A stretch of DNA of 64,000 bases from Streptomyces sp. NBC_01723 (GTDB taxonomy: Bacteria; Actinomycetota; Actinomycetes; Streptomycetales; Streptomycetaceae), in NCBI RefSeq assembly GCF_036246005.1, contig NZ_CP109171.1, positions 1,786,001 to 1,850,000 of the forward strand, given 5' to 3'. Numbering within the stretch: the stretch's first letter is position 1; each line of letters opens with the position of its first letter. A model generated the notes under the pieces. That model had not been told where the DNA came from and did no database searches. It worked only from the letters and a program-made list of their open reading frames with translations. The position numbers and the translations under genes were made by a program. Below are positions 27,463 to 35,569 of the stretch, in pieces.

Positions 27463-28071
27463 TCAGCTGCCGTCGCGCAGGTCCGCCGGCCAGCCCGGCC
27501 GGAACTCCAGGCGGTCGTACGTCACGACGCAGCCCTCCCCCGTCGGCGCCTGCGCCAGGAAGCCCACCAGGGCCGCACCGGTCTCCTCCGCGTCGCCGAG
27601 CGTGAAGAGCCGGACGAAGGTCCAGCGCTCGCCGTCGAGCGAGGCGTGGAAGGCGAAGGCGCGCCCACTGCGGCTGACCCGGAACCAGACGGAACTCCCG
27701 TCCACGGTGAAGGAGTTGCAGTCGTCGGAGTGGCCCCGCGTGACCACCGTGCAGACGGTGGGCACGTCCGGCGAGTACTCCAGGCACAACTTGGCCCACG
27801 CCCGCTCACCGACGTGCACGTAGAGCACCCCGGCGTCGAAGGCCGCCTTGAACCCGACGGTGACCCGGGCGACGAGCTGGAAGTCCCCGTCGGGCGCGCC
27901 GAGCAGCCGGGGCGCGTCGGAGGGGGTGTCCAACGCCTCCCCGGTCGGCGTCACGAACCGGTCCTGCCGCGGCCCGGCGGCCCCGGTGAGCACGCCCCCC
28001 TCGTAGGACCAGCCGCCGTCGGGCCCGTAGGGGCGGAGCGGAAAGGGCAGTTCGGGAAGTGCGATGTCCAT
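27463..28071 (-). CDS. DUF1349 family protein (concanavalin-like beta sandwich)
   Basis: A 202-aa cytosolic protein of DUF1349, a beta-sandwich family often labelled 'regulation of enolase 1-like'. Seen: DGDFQLVARVTVGFKAAFDAGVLYVHVGERAWAKLCLEYSPD-type strands (central part), the DCNSFTVDGSSVWFRVSR segment, and GFLAQAPTGEGCVVTYDRLEF at the end. Relatives bind or modify carbohydrate, but no catalytic residues are evident and the role is unknown. ATG at 28071 after GAGAGAAT. It ends 38 bp before the GNAT gene. Confidence 0.82.
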   Translation of the reverse strand: MDIALPELPFPLRPYGPDGGWSYEGGVLTGAAGPRQDRFVTPTGEALDTPSDAPRLLGAPDGDFQLVARVTVGFKAAFDAGVLYVHVGERAWAKLCLEYSPDVPTVCTVVTRGHSDDCNSFTVDGSSVWFRVSRSGRAFAFHASLDGERWTFVRLFTLGDAEETGAALVGFLAQAPTGEGCVVTYDRLEFRPGWPADLRDGS

Positions 28072-28103
28072 GTACTGATTCTCTCCGGTCGGGTGGACTC
28101 ACT

Positions 28104-28150
28104 CAGGGGCGCGGGGAACTGCGCGACAAGCCACAACGGCGCAGCACTCC
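28104..28150. repeat. Recurrent Streptomyces intergenic motif (single copy here)
   Basis: The segment CAGGGGCGCGGGGAACTGCG continuing into GCGACAAGCCACAACGGCGC is one I recognise from memory as a short dispersed element seen in many Streptomyces intergenic regions. It lies between the 3' end of the dehydrogenase gene (28182) and the start of the DUF1349 gene (28071), so it may serve as a 3' structure. No second copy was found in this window. Confidence 0.5.
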
Positions 28151-28181
28151 GCGACGAACCCCACACCCCACGGCGCCACCG

Positions 28182-29711
28182 TTACCGCTCGAGCACCCCG
28201 TTGAACCTTCGAGGCAACCCCAGCGGATTCCCGTCCCGCAGCTCCGCCGGCAGCAGCGCCTCCGGCACCCCCTGATACGCCACCGGCCGCAGCCACCGCT
28301 CCACAGCCGTTCCCCCCACCGACGTGGACGTCGACGTCGTCGCGGGATACGGCCCCCCGTGATGCTGAGCCGCCGCGACGGCGACCCCCGTGGGCCACCC
28401 GTTCACCAGCACCCGCCCCGCCAGCGGCGTCACCGCACCGAGAAGCTCGGCACCGCTCCCCTCCCCCGCGACCTCTCCGGAGGAGAGCTGCACGGTCGCC
28501 GTGAGGTTCCCCGGCAGCCGCGACAGCACGCCCCGCACCTCGTCCTCGTCCTGGTAGCGGGCCACCACGGTGACCGGCCCGAAGCACTCCTCCAGGAGCA
28601 GATCGTGCTCCCCCTCCGCCGCGAGCCGCGCGGCCGGCACGGTGAGGAACCCCGCGGCGACGGTGTGCTCGCCGCCCGCGCCGGGCGTCACCGGCGAGTC
28701 CACGTCGGGCAGCGCCGCGCGCTCGGCGACGCCGGCGACGAAGTTGTCCCGCATGCGGTGGTCGAGCAGGACGCCGGCGTCGGTGTCGCTGACCGCGTCC
28801 GTGAGCGTCTTGACCAGGCCGTCACCGGCGGCGCCCGCCGGCACCAGGACCAGGCCGGGCTTCACGCAGAACTGGCCGACGCCCAGGGTCATCGAGCCGG
28901 CCAGCCCCGCGCCGATCGCGTCCGCCCGCTCGGCGGCCGCCGCCTCCGTGACGACGACCGGGTTCAGCGAACCCAGCTCGCCGTGGAAGGGGATCGGCAC
29001 CGGCCGCGCCGCGGCCGCGTCGAAGAGCGCGCGGCCACCGCGGATGGAGCCCGTGAAGCCGGCCGCCGCGACGAGCGGGTGCCGGATCAGTTCGATGCCG
29101 GCCTCGAAACCGTGCACCAGGCCGAGTACGCCGTCCGGGATGCCGTGCCGGGCCGCGGCGCGGCGCAGCACCTTGGCGACCAGTTCGGACAGGGCCGGGT
29201 GGTCGGGGTGGGCCTTGACGACGACCGGGCAGCCGGCCGCGAGGGCGCTGGCGGTGTCGCCGCCGGGGACGGAGAAGGCGAACGGGAAGTTGGAGGCGGA
29301 GTAGACCGCGACGACGCCGAGGGGCACCTTGTAGCGGCGCAGGTCCGGGATGGGCGGGGTGGCGGTGTCGTCGGGGTGGTTGACCACGACACCGAGGAAC
29401 TCGCCCTCGTCCACGATGTCCGCGAAGGCGCGCAGCTGGTAGCAGGTGCGGGCCAGTTCACCGGTGAGCCGCACCGGACCCAGCGCGGTCTCCGCGTCGG
29501 CGACCTCGACCAGCGTGTCCTCGGCGGCCTTCAGTTCGTCGGCGGCACCGCGCAGGAAGGCCGCGCGGACGGTACGGTCCGCGAGGGCGCCGCGGGCGGC
29601 GTGCGCGGCACGGACGGCGTCGTCCACCTCCTGGGCGGTGGCCTCCACCGCGACCTGTTCACGCTGCTTCCCGGTACGGGGGTCGACACTCCAGACTGGT
29701 GCTGCTGCCAC
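28182..29711 (-). CDS. Alpha-ketoglutaric semialdehyde dehydrogenase-type aldehyde dehydrogenase
   Basis: A 509-aa NAD(P)-dependent aldehyde dehydrogenase. The sequence has the marks of the 2,5-dioxopentanoate subfamily: YSASNFPFAFSVPGGDTASA, FTGSIRGGRALFDAA, catalytic Glu in FHGELGSLNPV, catalytic Cys in LGVGQFCVKPGLVLV, and EECFGPVTVVA. It oxidises alpha-ketoglutaric semialdehyde to 2-oxoglutarate, the last step of oxidative hexuronate and pentose pathways. The GTG at 29711 has an ideal GGAGGG 7 nt upstream; the GTG at 29726 is less good. Divergent from the IclR gene, with an inverted repeat in the shared promoter, so repression by that protein is likely. Confidence 0.88.
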   Translation of the reverse strand: MAAAPVWSVDPRTGKQREQVAVEATAQEVDDAVRAAHAARGALADRTVRAAFLRGAADELKAAEDTLVEVADAETALGPVRLTGELARTCYQLRAFADIVDEGEFLGVVVNHPDDTATPPIPDLRRYKVPLGVVAVYSASNFPFAFSVPGGDTASALAAGCPVVVKAHPDHPALSELVAKVLRRAAARHGIPDGVLGLVHGFEAGIELIRHPLVAAAGFTGSIRGGRALFDAAAARPVPIPFHGELGSLNPVVVTEAAAAERADAIGAGLAGSMTLGVGQFCVKPGLVLVPAGAAGDGLVKTLTDAVSDTDAGVLLDHRMRDNFVAGVAERAALPDVDSPVTPGAGGEHTVAAGFLTVPAARLAAEGEHDLLLEECFGPVTVVARYQDEDEVRGVLSRLPGNLTATVQLSSGEVAGEGSGAELLGAVTPLAGRVLVNGWPTGVAVAAAQHHGGPYPATTSTSTSVGGTAVERWLRPVAYQGVPEALLPAELRDGNPLGLPRRFNGVLER

Positions 29712-29742
29712 CGCGGGTCCCTCCACGTGCTCTGCATCGGAC

Positions 29743-29760
29743 CGTTCGATATACTGAACG
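29743..29760. promoter_or_regulatory. IclR-type operator candidate
   Basis: CGTTC (29743-29747) and GAACG (29756-29760) form an inverted repeat with 8-bp AT-rich spacer in the 112-bp divergent promoter region. A second, looser pair GTTCG (29784-29788) / CGAAC (29803-29807) lies closer to iclR. The right half-site TGAACGC recurs in the kdgD-udh intergenic region. Confidence 0.55.
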
Positions 29761-29823
29761 CTGTCTCTGGTGATGAATATGCTGTTCGAGACTATTTCCC
29801 GGCGAACGAAGGGGTCAAGGGCG

Positions 29824-30597
29824 ATGTCGGCTGGCGAGACGGGGGGCGGAGCGCAGGTCAAGTCCGCGGTGCGGACGGTTGAACTGCTCGAGTACTTCGC
29901 CGGACGCCCCGGTATGCACTCCCTCGCGTCGGTCCAGGAGGCCGTCGGCTATCCCAAGTCCAGTCTCTACATGCTGCTGCGCACGCTGGTGGAGCTGGGC
30001 TGGGTGGAGACGGACGCCACGGGCACGCGGTACGGCATCGGGGTACGGGCGCTGCTGGTCGGCACCTCGTACATCGACGGCGACGAGGTGGTCGCGGCGG
30101 CGCGGCCGACGCTGGACCGGCTCTCCGACGACACGACGGAGACCATCCACCTCGCGCGCCTGGACGGCACGAACGTCGTCTATCTGGCCACCCGGCAGTC
30201 GCAGCACTACCTGCGGCCGTTCACCCGGGTCGGCCGGCGGCTGCCCGCGCACTCGACCTCGCTGGGCAAGGCGCTGCTGAGCACGTACACCGACGAGCAG
30301 GTCCGCAAGATGCTGCCGGAGACGCTGCCCGCGCTCACCGAGCACACCATCACCGATCGGGAGAAGCTCATCGAGGAGCTGCGCCTGGTGCGGGAGCAGG
30401 GCTTCGCCGTGGACCGCGAGGAGAACACGCTGGGGCTGCGCTGCTTCGGCGTGGCGGTGCCCTACCGCACCCCCGCGCGGGACGCGATCAGCTGCTCGGT
30501 GCCGGTGGCGCGGCTGACGCCCGCGCACGAACAGATGGTGAAGGACGCGCTGTTCGACGCGCGGGACCGGCTGACACTGGCCACGCGTAGGCTCTGA
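29824..30597 (+). CDS. IclR family transcriptional regulator
   Basis: A 257-aa regulator with an N-terminal winged helix (about 12-65, KSAVRTVELLEYFAGRPGMH... VGYPKSSLYMLLRTLVELGW) and a C-terminal effector domain (about 80-250, VVAAARPTLDRLSDDTTETIHLA, LPAHSTSLGKALLS, GFAVDREENTLGLRCFGVAV). IclR proteins bind small acids or sugar-acid intermediates. Divergence from the semialdehyde dehydrogenase implies a sugar-acid or oxo-acid effector and control of that gene. The ATG at 29824 follows AAGGG; the ATG at 29770 is in frame but unlikely. Confidence 0.93.
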   Translation: MSAGETGGGAQVKSAVRTVELLEYFAGRPGMHSLASVQEAVGYPKSSLYMLLRTLVELGWVETDATGTRYGIGVRALLVGTSYIDGDEVVAAARPTLDRLSDDTTETIHLARLDGTNVVYLATRQSQHYLRPFTRVGRRLPAHSTSLGKALLSTYTDEQVRKMLPETLPALTEHTITDREKLIEELRLVREQGFAVDREENTLGLRCFGVAVPYRTPARDAISCSVPVARLTPAHEQMVKDALFDARDRLTLATRRL

Positions 30598-30600
30598 GCC

Positions 30601-31071
30601 ATGCTCATCGCACTGCGCGACGTCCACGACAGCGATCTGCCCGTGTTCTTCCGGCAGATGAACGATCCCGAGGCCCTGCGCATGGCGGCCTTCACGCCGA
30701 AGGACCCGGCCGACTGGGACGCGTTCGCGGCCCACTGGAGCAGGATCCGGGCCTCCGCCGACGTCGTGCGGACCATCCTCGGCGACGGTGACGTCGTGGG
30801 CAGCGCGGCGGTGTACGGGGAGCCCGGCGAGCGCGAGGTCACCTACTGGGTGGACCGGGCGTACTGGGGCCGCGGGGTGGCGACGGCGGCGCTGCGGGCC
30901 CTGCTCGCCGAGGTGCCGGACCGCCCGCTCTACGCCCGTGCGGCGGCCGACAACGCGGGGTCGCGGCGGGTGCTGGAGAAGTGCGGCTTCGAGACGACCG
31001 CCCGGGCCAGGGGCTTCGCGGCGGCGCGGGGCGAGGAGATCGACGAGGTCGTCCTCCACCTCGCGCACTGA
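30601..31071 (+). CDS. GNAT family N-acetyltransferase
   Basis: A 156-aa acetyltransferase of the RimJ/RimL-like type. VTYWVDRAYWGRGVATAALRALL is the acetyl-CoA loop (about 80-102), followed by RPLYARAAADNAGSRRVLEKCGFETTARARG, the usual C-terminal motif. The substrate is unknown. It begins 3 bp after iclR ends, so translation is probably coupled, and ends just before an 18-bp palindrome. Confidence 0.87.
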   Translation: MLIALRDVHDSDLPVFFRQMNDPEALRMAAFTPKDPADWDAFAAHWSRIRASADVVRTILGDGDVVGSAAVYGEPGEREVTYWVDRAYWGRGVATAALRALLAEVPDRPLYARAAADNAGSRRVLEKCGFETTARARGFAAARGEEIDEVVLHLAH

Positions 31072-31075
31072 CCCC

Positions 31076-31093
31076 CTCCGCCGCGCGGCGGAG
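31076..31093. terminator. 18-bp perfect palindrome after the iclR-GNAT pair
   Basis: CTCCGCCGCGCGGCGGAG folds into a tight all-GC-rich hairpin 4 bp after the GNAT stop. It is the best terminator candidate for this unit. Confidence 0.55.
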
Positions 31094-31450
31094 ACGGATC
31101 GTCGCCGCGCGTGACGTGCCCGGGGTGTCCGCACGGGAGCGTGGAGGCATGACGCGGACGTTCGCACCCACGCCCCCACCGGCCGCCACGTCGCCGGGGC
31201 CGACCCGCACCCACGGGCTGCCGCGCGCGGTGGACCTGTTCCAGCACCAGCGCCGGCACGATCACACAGCCGTCCAGCGGGACCGAGACCCCGTTGGTGA
31301 CGATCATGGTCATCCGGCGGACGATCCCGCCGACCGGCCGACAGCGCCGAGGACGCTCACCTACGCTGGCCGGATGACCGTCGGCCTGCTCCTCGCGTCG
31401 GGCGGCGCCCACTTCCCCGTCCGGCGGTCGGCCGCCCTCGGCGCCCGGCC
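31094..31450. other. 357 bp without a supported gene
   Basis: No convincing coding sequence is seen on the plus strand. On the minus strand, from ATG 31313, a short protein-like reading (MTMIVTNGVSVPLDGCVIVP) runs for about 35 codons and then dissolves into Arg/Pro-rich noise, while an adjacent minus frame becomes protein-like (GDVAAGGGVGANVRVMPPRS). This could be a frameshifted remnant of a small gene. The promoter of the two-component operon should lie in the last 100 bp. Confidence 0.3.
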
Positions 31451-32701
31451 GTGACCTCGTTCGCCGGGCTGCTTTTCGGGCGGCGGGCGCGGCTGCGGTG
31501 GATCCATCTGATCCTCGGCGGCGCGCTCGCCGTACCGTACGTCCTGGTCGGCTCGGTCGTCGTCGGCCCGGTCGCCGGGGACACGGACGTCTTCGGGTCA
31601 CTGCGCCTGCAACTGGCCTCGTTCGCCGTCGGGCTGCCGCTGGCAGCCGTCACCTCGCTGTTCCCGCTGACCCGGCCGCTGGAGTCCGGGGTCGTGCGGT
31701 CGCTGTGCGGGGTCGAGCCGGACCGGCTCGCCCACGGGCCCGCCCGCACCAAGGGCGAGAAGGGGCGCACGGCGGCCTGGTTCACGCTGCACCTGGGCCT
31801 CGGTGGCGTCATCGCGGGGATGTCGCTCGCGGTGCCGCCGTTCGCGGCCGCGCTGATCGTGCTGCCGTTCGTGCCGACGCTGCGGGACGACCGGATGGGG
31901 CTGCCCGGCGTCCTCCAGCACACCTGGTCGCTCGCGCTCGCGCCGGTCGCGGGCGCCGCGATGCTGGTCGCGCTCGCCGGGTGCGCCGCCGCCTGCGGCA
32001 CACTGCTGGCCCGCTGGGCGCCCGCGCTGCTCGGCCCCTCCGCCGAGGACCGGCTCGCGGTGGCCGAGGCCCGCGCCGCCGCGCTCGCCGTCCGCAACCG
32101 GCTCGCGCGCGAGCTGCACGACTCCGTCGGCCACGCCCTGAGCGCGGTCACCCTCCAGGCGAGCGCCGCCCGCCGGGTCCTGGACAGCGACCCGGAGTTC
32201 GTCCGCGAGGTGCTGGCCGCGATCGAGGACACCACCCGGCGCACGGTCGGCGAACTCGACGCCGTACTGGGCGTACTGCGCGACGGCGACGCCCCCGGCA
32301 CCGCGCCGGCACCGACGCTCGCCGACGACCTCGACGGGCTGCTGCGCCGCACCCGCGCGGGCGGACTGCGGGTGACCGCCAGGGTCACCGCCGACCCCGG
32401 CGCGCTGCCGCCGCCGGTCTCGCGCGAGGCGTACCGCATCGTGCAGGAAGGGCTGAGCAACGCGCTCAGGCACGCGGGCGCGGACGTCACCGTGGCGCTG
32501 CGCGTCGACGTGCGCGACGACGACCTGCGGATCTTTGTCGAGAACCCCCTCGGCGAGGCCGGCACCACGCGCCCCGGCGGCGGCCACGGCCTGCGCGGCA
32601 TCACCGACCGCGCCCGCCTCCTGGGCGGCGCGGCCGAGGCCGGCGCCGAGGGAGCGACGTGGCGCCTCCAGGTACGACTGCCCCTGGAGGCACCCAAGTG
32701 A
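31451..32701 (+). CDS. Two-component sensor histidine kinase (HisKA_3/NarL type)
   Basis: A 416-aa membrane kinase. Residues 1-190 contain about five hydrophobic segments with no extracytoplasmic domain of note, suggesting a membrane or cytosolic cue. The dimerisation domain is RLARELHDSVGHALSAVTLQ with phospho-acceptor His223. The catalytic domain has the N box region REAYRIVQEGLSNALRHAGA and G box GGGHGLRGITDRARLLGG. GTG start at 31451. It is followed 49 bp later by its response regulator. The stimulus is unknown. Confidence 0.92.
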   Translation: MTSFAGLLFGRRARLRWIHLILGGALAVPYVLVGSVVVGPVAGDTDVFGSLRLQLASFAVGLPLAAVTSLFPLTRPLESGVVRSLCGVEPDRLAHGPARTKGEKGRTAAWFTLHLGLGGVIAGMSLAVPPFAAALIVLPFVPTLRDDRMGLPGVLQHTWSLALAPVAGAAMLVALAGCAAACGTLLARWAPALLGPSAEDRLAVAEARAAALAVRNRLARELHDSVGHALSAVTLQASAARRVLDSDPEFVREVLAAIEDTTRRTVGELDAVLGVLRDGDAPGTAPAPTLADDLDGLLRRTRAGGLRVTARVTADPGALPPPVSREAYRIVQEGLSNALRHAGADVTVALRVDVRDDDLRIFVENPLGEAGTTRPGGGHGLRGITDRARLLGGAAEAGAEGATWRLQVRLPLEAPK

Positions 32702-32750
32702 CCCGCCGGCTCCACGCCCCGCCGCCGCAAGCCGCACCCGAGGAGGCCCC

Positions 32751-33413
32751 GTGACCCGCCCGCCGATCCGCATCGTGCTCGCCGACGACGAGCGGATGGT
32801 GCGCACCGCGCTGCGTGCCATCCTCTCCGCCGAGGCCGGCCTGGGGGTCGTCGGGGAGGCGGCCACCGGTGCCGAGGCGGTGTCCGTGGTGCGGGAGACC
32901 GTGCCGGACGTGGTCCTGATGGACGTCCGCATGCCCGGCGTCGACGGCATCCGCGCCACCGAGCAGATCCTCGCCACCGTCACCGAGCCGCCCCGCGTCG
33001 TGGTCGTGACCACCTTCGAGAACGACTCCTACGTGTACGACGCCCTGCGCGCCGGGGCCGCCGGGTTCCTGCTCAAGCGGGCCGACGCCGACACCCTCGT
33101 CCGCGCGGTGCGGCTGGTGGCGCACAGCGACACGCTGCTGTTCCCGTCGGCGGTGCGGACGCTGGCCGCAGAGCACGCCCGCGCGAACCCCGCCCCGCCG
33201 CCCTGGGTGGCACGGCTCACCGAACGCGAGGGCGCGGTGCTGCGCCTGATGGCGACCGGCCTGACCAACGCGGAGATCGCGGCGCGGATGGCGGTCGGCC
33301 CGGCCACGGTGAAGACACACGTGGCGTCGGTGCTGGCGAAGACCGGCAGCCGGGACCGCACCCAGGCGGTGATCCGGGCCTACGACGCCGGCTTCACCGG
33401 ACCGGCCACATGA
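32751..33413 (+). CDS. LuxR/NarL-family response regulator
   Basis: A 220-aa regulator. The receiver domain (about 5-120) has the acidic pair in VLADDERMV, phospho-acceptor Asp58 in VLMDVRMPGVDG, Thr in VVVTTFEND and Lys in FLLKRADA. The C-terminal helix-turn-helix is LTEREGAVLRLMATGLTNAEIAARMAVGPATVKTHV. GTG at 32751 after GAGGAGG. It forms a two-gene unit with the kinase. The regulon is unknown. Confidence 0.94.
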   Translation: MTRPPIRIVLADDERMVRTALRAILSAEAGLGVVGEAATGAEAVSVVRETVPDVVLMDVRMPGVDGIRATEQILATVTEPPRVVVVTTFENDSYVYDALRAGAAGFLLKRADADTLVRAVRLVAHSDTLLFPSAVRTLAAEHARANPAPPPWVARLTEREGAVLRLMATGLTNAEIAARMAVGPATVKTHVASVLAKTGSRDRTQAVIRAYDAGFTGPAT

Positions 33414-33477
33414 ACGGACGATGAGAAAACGGGGCACATGGAACGATCGGCCCCGGCCCGTTCGTCCTGTCAGCGGG

Positions 33478-34932
33478 ATGAACAAGACGATCAGGCGCGC
33501 ATCGGTCCTCACGCTGCTCCTGGTGTTCGCTCTGCTGATCAGGGCGACCTGGGTGCAGTTCTACGAGGGCCGGGCGCTCGCGGACAGCAAGGACAACCGG
33601 CGCAACGCGATCGAGACGTACGCGGAGCCGCTCGGGAACATCATCGTGGGCGGCCGGTCGGTCACCGGCTCGGCACCCACGGAGGGGAGCGACCTCGCTC
33701 ACAAGCGCACGTACGAGAACGGCAAGATGTACGCGGCCGTGACGGGCTTCGCCTCGCAGGCGTACGCGCCGACCCAGCTCGAGGGCATCTACCAGGACGT
33801 GCTCAACGGCACGGACCCGCGGCTCAAGACCGTCATGGACACGATCACCAACAAGCGGGCCGAGCCGGGGAACGTGGTCACGACCATCGACCCTGCCGTG
33901 CAGAAGGCCGGGTTCGACGCCCTGGGCGAGACGAAGGGCGCCGCCGTCGCGATCGACCCGAAGACGGGCGAGATCCTGTCGGTCGTGTCGACCCCCTCGT
34001 ACGACCCGACGTCGCTCACCGACGCCAACACCGCGGGCGAGGCCTGGGAGAAGCTCACCAAGGACCCGGACAAGCCGCTGACCAACCGCGCGCTGCGCCA
34101 GCCGCTGCCGCCGGGCTCCACCTTCAAGCTGGTCGTCGCGGCCGCCGCGCTGGAGAACGGGCTGTACGGGTCCGTGGACGAGAAGACCGACAGCCCGGAC
34201 CCGTACCGGCTGCCGGGCACCACGACGGACCTGTCCAACGAGAACCCGAACGCGCCCTGCGAGAACGCCACGATCCGCACCGCCCTCCAGTACTCGTGCA
34301 ACAACGTGTTCGCGAAGATGGCCGTCGACCTCGGCCAGGACGAGCTGCGCGCCATGGCGGAGAAGTTCGGCTTCAACGACGAGTCGCAGGACGTGCCGGT
34401 CCGGGCGTACACGAGCGTGTACCCGAGGGACATGAACAGCTCGTCGACCGCCCTCACGGGGATCGGCCAGTTCGACGTCACGGCGACCCCGCTGCAGATG
34501 GCGATGGTCTCGGCGGCCCTCGCCAACGGCGGCGAGCTGGTCTCCCCGCACATGGTGTCGCAGGTCACCGACAGCGGCGGCGACGCCCTGGAGGACCACT
34601 CCGACGCGGACTCGAAGCGGATCGTCGGCTCCGACACCGCCGAGCAGCTCCAGTCGGCGATGCAGACCGTCGTCGACAAGGGCACCGGGTCCAACGCCCG
34701 GATCGCCGGCGCCACGGTGGGCGGCAAGACGGGCACGGCCCAGCACGGCGAGAACAACAGCAAGACGCCGTACGCCTGGTTCACCTCGTACGCCAAGTCC
34801 GACTCCTCGGACAAGGAGGTCGCCGTGGCGGTCATCGTCGAGCAGTCCGACGCGGCCCGCTCCGAGGTCAGCGGCAACGGCCTGGCGGCCCCGGTGGCCA
34901 AGGCGATGATGGAGGCGGCGCTCAGGAGCTGA
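33478..34932 (+). CDS. Class B penicillin-binding protein (PbpA-like transpeptidase)
   Basis: A 484-aa D,D-transpeptidase with a single N-terminal membrane helix (about 7-25, RASVLTLLLVFALLIRA), a small dimerisation domain and a transpeptidase domain. Active-site motifs: SxxK with Ser214 and Lys217 in PGSTFKL, SxN in YSCNN, and KTG in GGKTGTAQH (Lys417). It cross-links septal or apical peptidoglycan outside the membrane. The start MNKTIRR at 33478 matches the family as I remember it, though the ribosome binding site is weak; an ATG at 33421 would add 19 residues. It stands alone, not beside ftsW/rodA or a kinase, unlike the main pbpA locus. Confidence 0.9.
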   Translation: MNKTIRRASVLTLLLVFALLIRATWVQFYEGRALADSKDNRRNAIETYAEPLGNIIVGGRSVTGSAPTEGSDLAHKRTYENGKMYAAVTGFASQAYAPTQLEGIYQDVLNGTDPRLKTVMDTITNKRAEPGNVVTTIDPAVQKAGFDALGETKGAAVAIDPKTGEILSVVSTPSYDPTSLTDANTAGEAWEKLTKDPDKPLTNRALRQPLPPGSTFKLVVAAAALENGLYGSVDEKTDSPDPYRLPGTTTDLSNENPNAPCENATIRTALQYSCNNVFAKMAVDLGQDELRAMAEKFGFNDESQDVPVRAYTSVYPRDMNSSSTALTGIGQFDVTATPLQMAMVSAALANGGELVSPHMVSQVTDSGGDALEDHSDADSKRIVGSDTAEQLQSAMQTVVDKGTGSNARIAGATVGGKTGTAQHGENNSKTPYAWFTSYAKSDSSDKEVAVAVIVEQSDAARSEVSGNGLAAPVAKAMMEAALRS

Positions 34933-35002
34933 CCCTCCCCCGCGGGTTCGGTCTGCCGTACGGTGTTCGACGCCGGGAAGCCGCTGGGAGGAGAGCCCGC
35001 CC

Positions 35003-35569
35003 GTGGGGAGAGCCGTCGACGACGCCGCCTCCGCGGAGTTCCACGCCTTCTTCGAACGCCACTACGCCGAACTGGCCCGGCTCGCCCAGCTGCTGACGGG
35101 TGAGCCGGACGCCGCCGACGATCTCGCGGCGGACGCCCTGCTGGCCCTGTGGCACCGCTGGGACCGGGTGCGCACGGCCGACCACCCGGTGGCGTACGCG
35201 CGCGGTGTCGTCGCCAACCTGGCCCGCTCCCGTATCCGCGCCGCGGTGCGCGAGCGCAGACGGGCCGCCCTGTTCTGGTCGCCGCGCGAGCAGCGGACGG
35301 AGGACCCGGACGTCGCCGGGGTGGTCGACGTACGGGAGGCGCTGCGCCGGCTGCCGTTCCGCAAGCGGGCCTGTGTGGTGCTGCGGCACGGGTTCGACCT
35401 CTCCGAGCGGGACACGGCGCTCGCCCTGGGCGTCTCGGTGGGCACGGTCAAGAGCCAGACCTCGAAGGGCGTGGCCGAACTGCAGCGGCTGCTCGGCACC
35501 CGGGCGGCCCCCCGGCAGGTGCGCGCGGCGCTCGCGCGCGGCGGTGAGGCCGCGGGAGGCGCCGGATGA
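35003..35569 (+). CDS. ECF sigma factor, SigE70 (SigE-like actinobacterial) family
   Basis: A 188-aa sigma factor. Region 2 is EFHAFFERHYAELARLAQLLTG... ADDLAADALLALWHRWDRV, and region 4 is LRRLPFRKRACVVLRHGFDLSERDTALALGVSVGTVKSQ, a typical HTH. This actinobacterial subfamily usually works with a co-encoded membrane protein. GTG at 35003 after GGGAGGAGAG. ATGA overlap with the next gene confirms the pair. Target promoters unknown. Confidence 0.92.
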   Translation: MGRAVDDAASAEFHAFFERHYAELARLAQLLTGEPDAADDLAADALLALWHRWDRVRTADHPVAYARGVVANLARSRIRAAVRERRRAALFWSPREQRTEDPDVAGVVDVREALRRLPFRKRACVVLRHGFDLSERDTALALGVSVGTVKSQTSKGVAELQRLLGTRAAPRQVRAALARGGEAAGGAG

